From Bradyrhizobium quebecense (lineage in GTDB: Bacteria; Pseudomonadota; Alphaproteobacteria; Rhizobiales; Xanthobacteraceae): a stretch of 64,000 bases of DNA. Below are positions 62,407 to 64,000 of the stretch, in pieces. The stretch covers positions 1,364,001-1,428,000 of the forward strand of contig NZ_CP088022.1 in assembly GCF_013373795.3 (NCBI RefSeq), given 5' to 3'. The position numbers were made by a program, and so were the translations under genes. Below the pieces are notes generated by a model. It made no database searches, was not told the DNA's origin, and was given only the letters and a program-made list of their open reading frames with translations. Every line of letters starts with the position of its first letter. Positions within the stretch are counted from its first letter, which is position 1.

Positions 62407-63090
62407 TCAACTCTCCGGCAGCTTGGACAAGACGCTCTTTGAAACCGGGCAAGTCAGCGTGGCTTCAAGCGTGTCGAGAATATTCTCGATCGTGAAGGGT
62501 TGGCCCCATAGCCGGCTGCTTTTGGTGTTGCGCAACTCGAGCGCAGCTTCGTGGGCGGACAGGATCGCGTTGGCGTAGATGGCGAGGATCGAGAGCCGCT
62601 GTTCGACGATCGGCGCCGGGAGTTGCAGCATCTGCTTCAGCTGATTGAAGCATTCGATATAGCTGGCATTCCAGCGGCCGTTCAGCGCCTCACGCAACGC
62701 CTTGGGATCGGAGGCCTGCAGGTTCGAGGTGAAGCGGATATATCCGCGCCATCGCTCGTCGTCACCGAGCTCGATCACGGGCATGACCAGCACCACGATC
62801 AGCTCGCGAATGGTTTTAGGTCCGCCGCGCGCCTCGATCTCGCCGAGCATGTCACGCCGCCGCTCTTCGAGCACAGTCGCACCGTCGACGACCATCTGCC
62901 GGATCAGCTCTTCCTTGGACCGGAAATGATAGTGCAGCGCGGCGTTGTTGCGCTGTCCGGCTGCGTCGACGATCTGCTGCACGGTCACGGCGTCGACGCC
63001 ATGGCGGGCAAACAGCATTTGCGCGGCCGCCTTGATCTGGTTCCGCGTCTCTTCCGAAGTCGCGCGCGTGCCCTTCCGCCTGCTTGACAT
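62407..63090 (-). CDS. TetR-family regulator
   Basis: A 227-residue protein starting MSSRRKGTRATSEETRNQIK. Helix-turn-helix FARHGVDAVTVQQIVDAAGQ, RNNAALHYHFRSKEELIRQM; the N-N-A-A-L-H-Y-H-F variant marks the subgroup. Divergent from the flavin monooxygenase, with a 22-bp palindrome between the two starts, so it probably controls that gene. Confidence 0.86.
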   Translation of the reverse strand: MSSRRKGTRATSEETRNQIKAAAQMLFARHGVDAVTVQQIVDAAGQRNNAALHYHFRSKEELIRQMVVDGATVLEERRRDMLGEIEARGGPKTIRELIVVLVMPVIELGDDERWRGYIRFTSNLQASDPKALREALNGRWNASYIECFNQLKQMLQLPAPIVEQRLSILAIYANAILSAHEAALELRNTKSSRLWGQPFTIENILDTLEATLTCPVSKSVLSKLPES

Positions 63091-63108
63091 GCGAACTGAT
63101 CCTGGATT

Positions 63109-63130
63109 AATTAAGTGAAATCGCTTAATT
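63109..63130. promoter_or_regulatory. operator candidate between TetR and monooxygenase
   Basis: AATTAAGTGA-AA-TCGCTTAATT, inverted over 22 bp with one mismatched pair, 18 bases before the TetR start and 23 before the monooxygenase start. Confidence 0.65.
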
Positions 63131-63153
63131 CGGACTCGGAGAGGAAGCAGGTC

Positions 63154-64000
63154 ATGCGTGTACTCGTCGTGGGCGGCGGCATCGGTGGACTGACTACAGC
63201 GATTGCGCTGCGTCATCAAGGCATTGACGTTCTCGTGCTCGAGCAGGCCAGGGCATTGAACGAAATCGGCGCCGGCATCCAGATTGCCGCGAACGCGGCG
63301 ATCGTGTTGCGCGAGCTTGGATTAGAGGCCGCCATTCGCAGCGTAGGCGTCAAGCCGCAATCGTATGACTACCGCGACCTGCGCACCGGCAAGATGCTGT
63401 ACCAGGCTCCGCTGGGCGATGAGGCCGCCAAGCGCTATGGCGCACCGATGTACAATATCCATCGCGCCGACCTGGTTCAGATCCTGTCCGACGCGGTGCC
63501 GCCCGAAGCCAGACGGCTTGATGCCCGCTGCGTGGCAGTCTCGCAGGACGCCGATGGCGTCGAAGTGAAGCTCGCAAATGGCGAGACCGTGCGCGGTGAC
63601 GTGCTGATCGGATGCGATGGCATCCATTCAGTGGTACGCGAGCATCTGCGCGGCCGGGAGGAGAAGCATTTTGCCAACATTCTGATGTGGCGCTCGCTGA
63701 TTCCGGCCGAGCGGGTCGAAGGCCTCGATCTGGAGGAGCGCGGCAATTACTGGTTCGGCCCGGGCCGGACGCTGATCACCTATTGGGTGCGGCCGAAAAA
63801 TCTCTATAGCATCCTCGCTTCGGTGCCTGCGCACGAGGTGACACGGGAATCCTGGGACGAGACCGGCGACATTTCCGAACTGCTGGGCTCCTTCAATGAC
63901 GCCGAGCCGCGTGCGCGAAAAATGCTCGAGCAATGCCAGAGCGCATTCATCACCGGCATGTATTATCGCGATCCGATCGATTGCTGGAGCTCCGGCCGCA
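63154..64000 (+). CDS. FAD-dependent monooxygenase (salicylate/3-hydroxybenzoate hydroxylase type), partial
   Basis: The frame starts at ATG 63154 behind GGAGAGG and is open to the right end (282 codons seen, about 70 percent of the usual 380-400). FAD-binding GxGxxG in MRVLVVGGGIGGLTTAIALR, then EIGAGIQIAANAAIVLRELG, and the second FAD motif GDVLIGCDGIHSVVREHLRG. Class A flavin hydroxylases of aromatic acids have this layout. The C-terminal substrate part is cut off by the window edge. Confidence 0.85.
   Translation, partial: MRVLVVGGGIGGLTTAIALRHQGIDVLVLEQARALNEIGAGIQIAANAAIVLRELGLEAAIRSVGVKPQSYDYRDLRTGKMLYQAPLGDEAAKRYGAPMYNIHRADLVQILSDAVPPEARRLDARCVAVSQDADGVEVKLANGETVRGDVLIGCDGIHSVVREHLRGREEKHFANILMWRSLIPAERVEGLDLEERGNYWFGPGRTLITYWVRPKNLYSILASVPAHEVTRESWDETGDISELLGSFNDAEPRARKMLEQCQSAFITGMYYRDPIDCWSSGR

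Overview
The window looks like chromosomal DNA from a GC-rich alphaproteobacterium of the Bradyrhizobium/Rhodopseudomonas type. Supporting signs are a FixK-type regulator with TTGAT-N4-RTCAA boxes, an oxalate-catabolism cluster (OxlT-like carriers, frc, oxc, NDP-forming acyl-CoA synthetase), a DUF1236 protein, many FCD-type GntR and TetR regulators, and several palindromic intergenic repeats that I remember from these genomes. No rRNA, tRNA or CRISPR array was recognised. Nothing here was checked against a database; family names come from motifs read in the translations.

Layout. Positions 1-7.4 kb are accessory DNA: small proteins (three of one paralogous family, two small CxxC proteins), a complete IS66-type element with an 8-bp target duplication, a fixK-like gene and an orphan AraC regulator. 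Positions 7.65-14.44 kb are a one-directional phage-derived element carrying AlpA-like regulator, primase-helicase, prohead protease and a terminase-small-subunit-like protein. It has no visible integrase, major capsid, portal or tail gene. A 46-bp inverted repeat with GTGTTTT-type repeats follows the primase gene and may be its origin. Positions 15-22 kb hold chromosomal genes (MAPEG, NTF2-like, two TetR regulators, EamA exporter, RlpA-like protein, quinone oxidoreductase, nitronate monooxygenase).

Positions 22-38 kb are the oxalate region. A GntR regulator, oxalyl-CoA decarboxylase and formyl-CoA transferase read one way, and an NDP-forming acyl-CoA synthetase reads the other. Two OxlT-like carriers, a CBS-domain protein and a 45-residue small protein lie further left. 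All these promoters carry one 17-bp motif, TGGYAT-N5-ATRCCA, so they look like one regulon of the local GntR protein: uptake of oxalate, CoA activation, decarboxylation and formate exchange. Inside the region sit unrelated genes (DUF2147, DUF2975 with an XRE regulator, a lipocalin-like protein, a large hybrid histidine kinase).

Positions 38-43 kb are a cluster with a fatty-acid-hydroxylase-like membrane protein, small membrane proteins, a DUF6166-like protein, a zinc alcohol dehydrogenase, a second GntR and a sugar/aromatic-acid-type MFS carrier. Positions 43.7-45.7 kb have an NYN-LOTUS protein and a DUF1236 protein. Positions 45.8-51.3 kb are a catabolic cluster (ketopantoate-reductase-like protein, two-subunit TPP decarboxylase, TctC-type binding protein, amidohydrolase, and a hydroxyacid dehydrogenase broken by one amber codon). 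Then come ilvD, a SAM-cyclase-AAA giant protein, and from 58 kb a degradative region (MBL hydrolase, branched-chain-type ABC binding protein, two TetR regulators, CMD protein, SDR, and a flavin monooxygenase that runs off the right end). Four short gene-tail relics (18.56, 27.87, 43.47 and 54.30 kb) show past duplication and loss.
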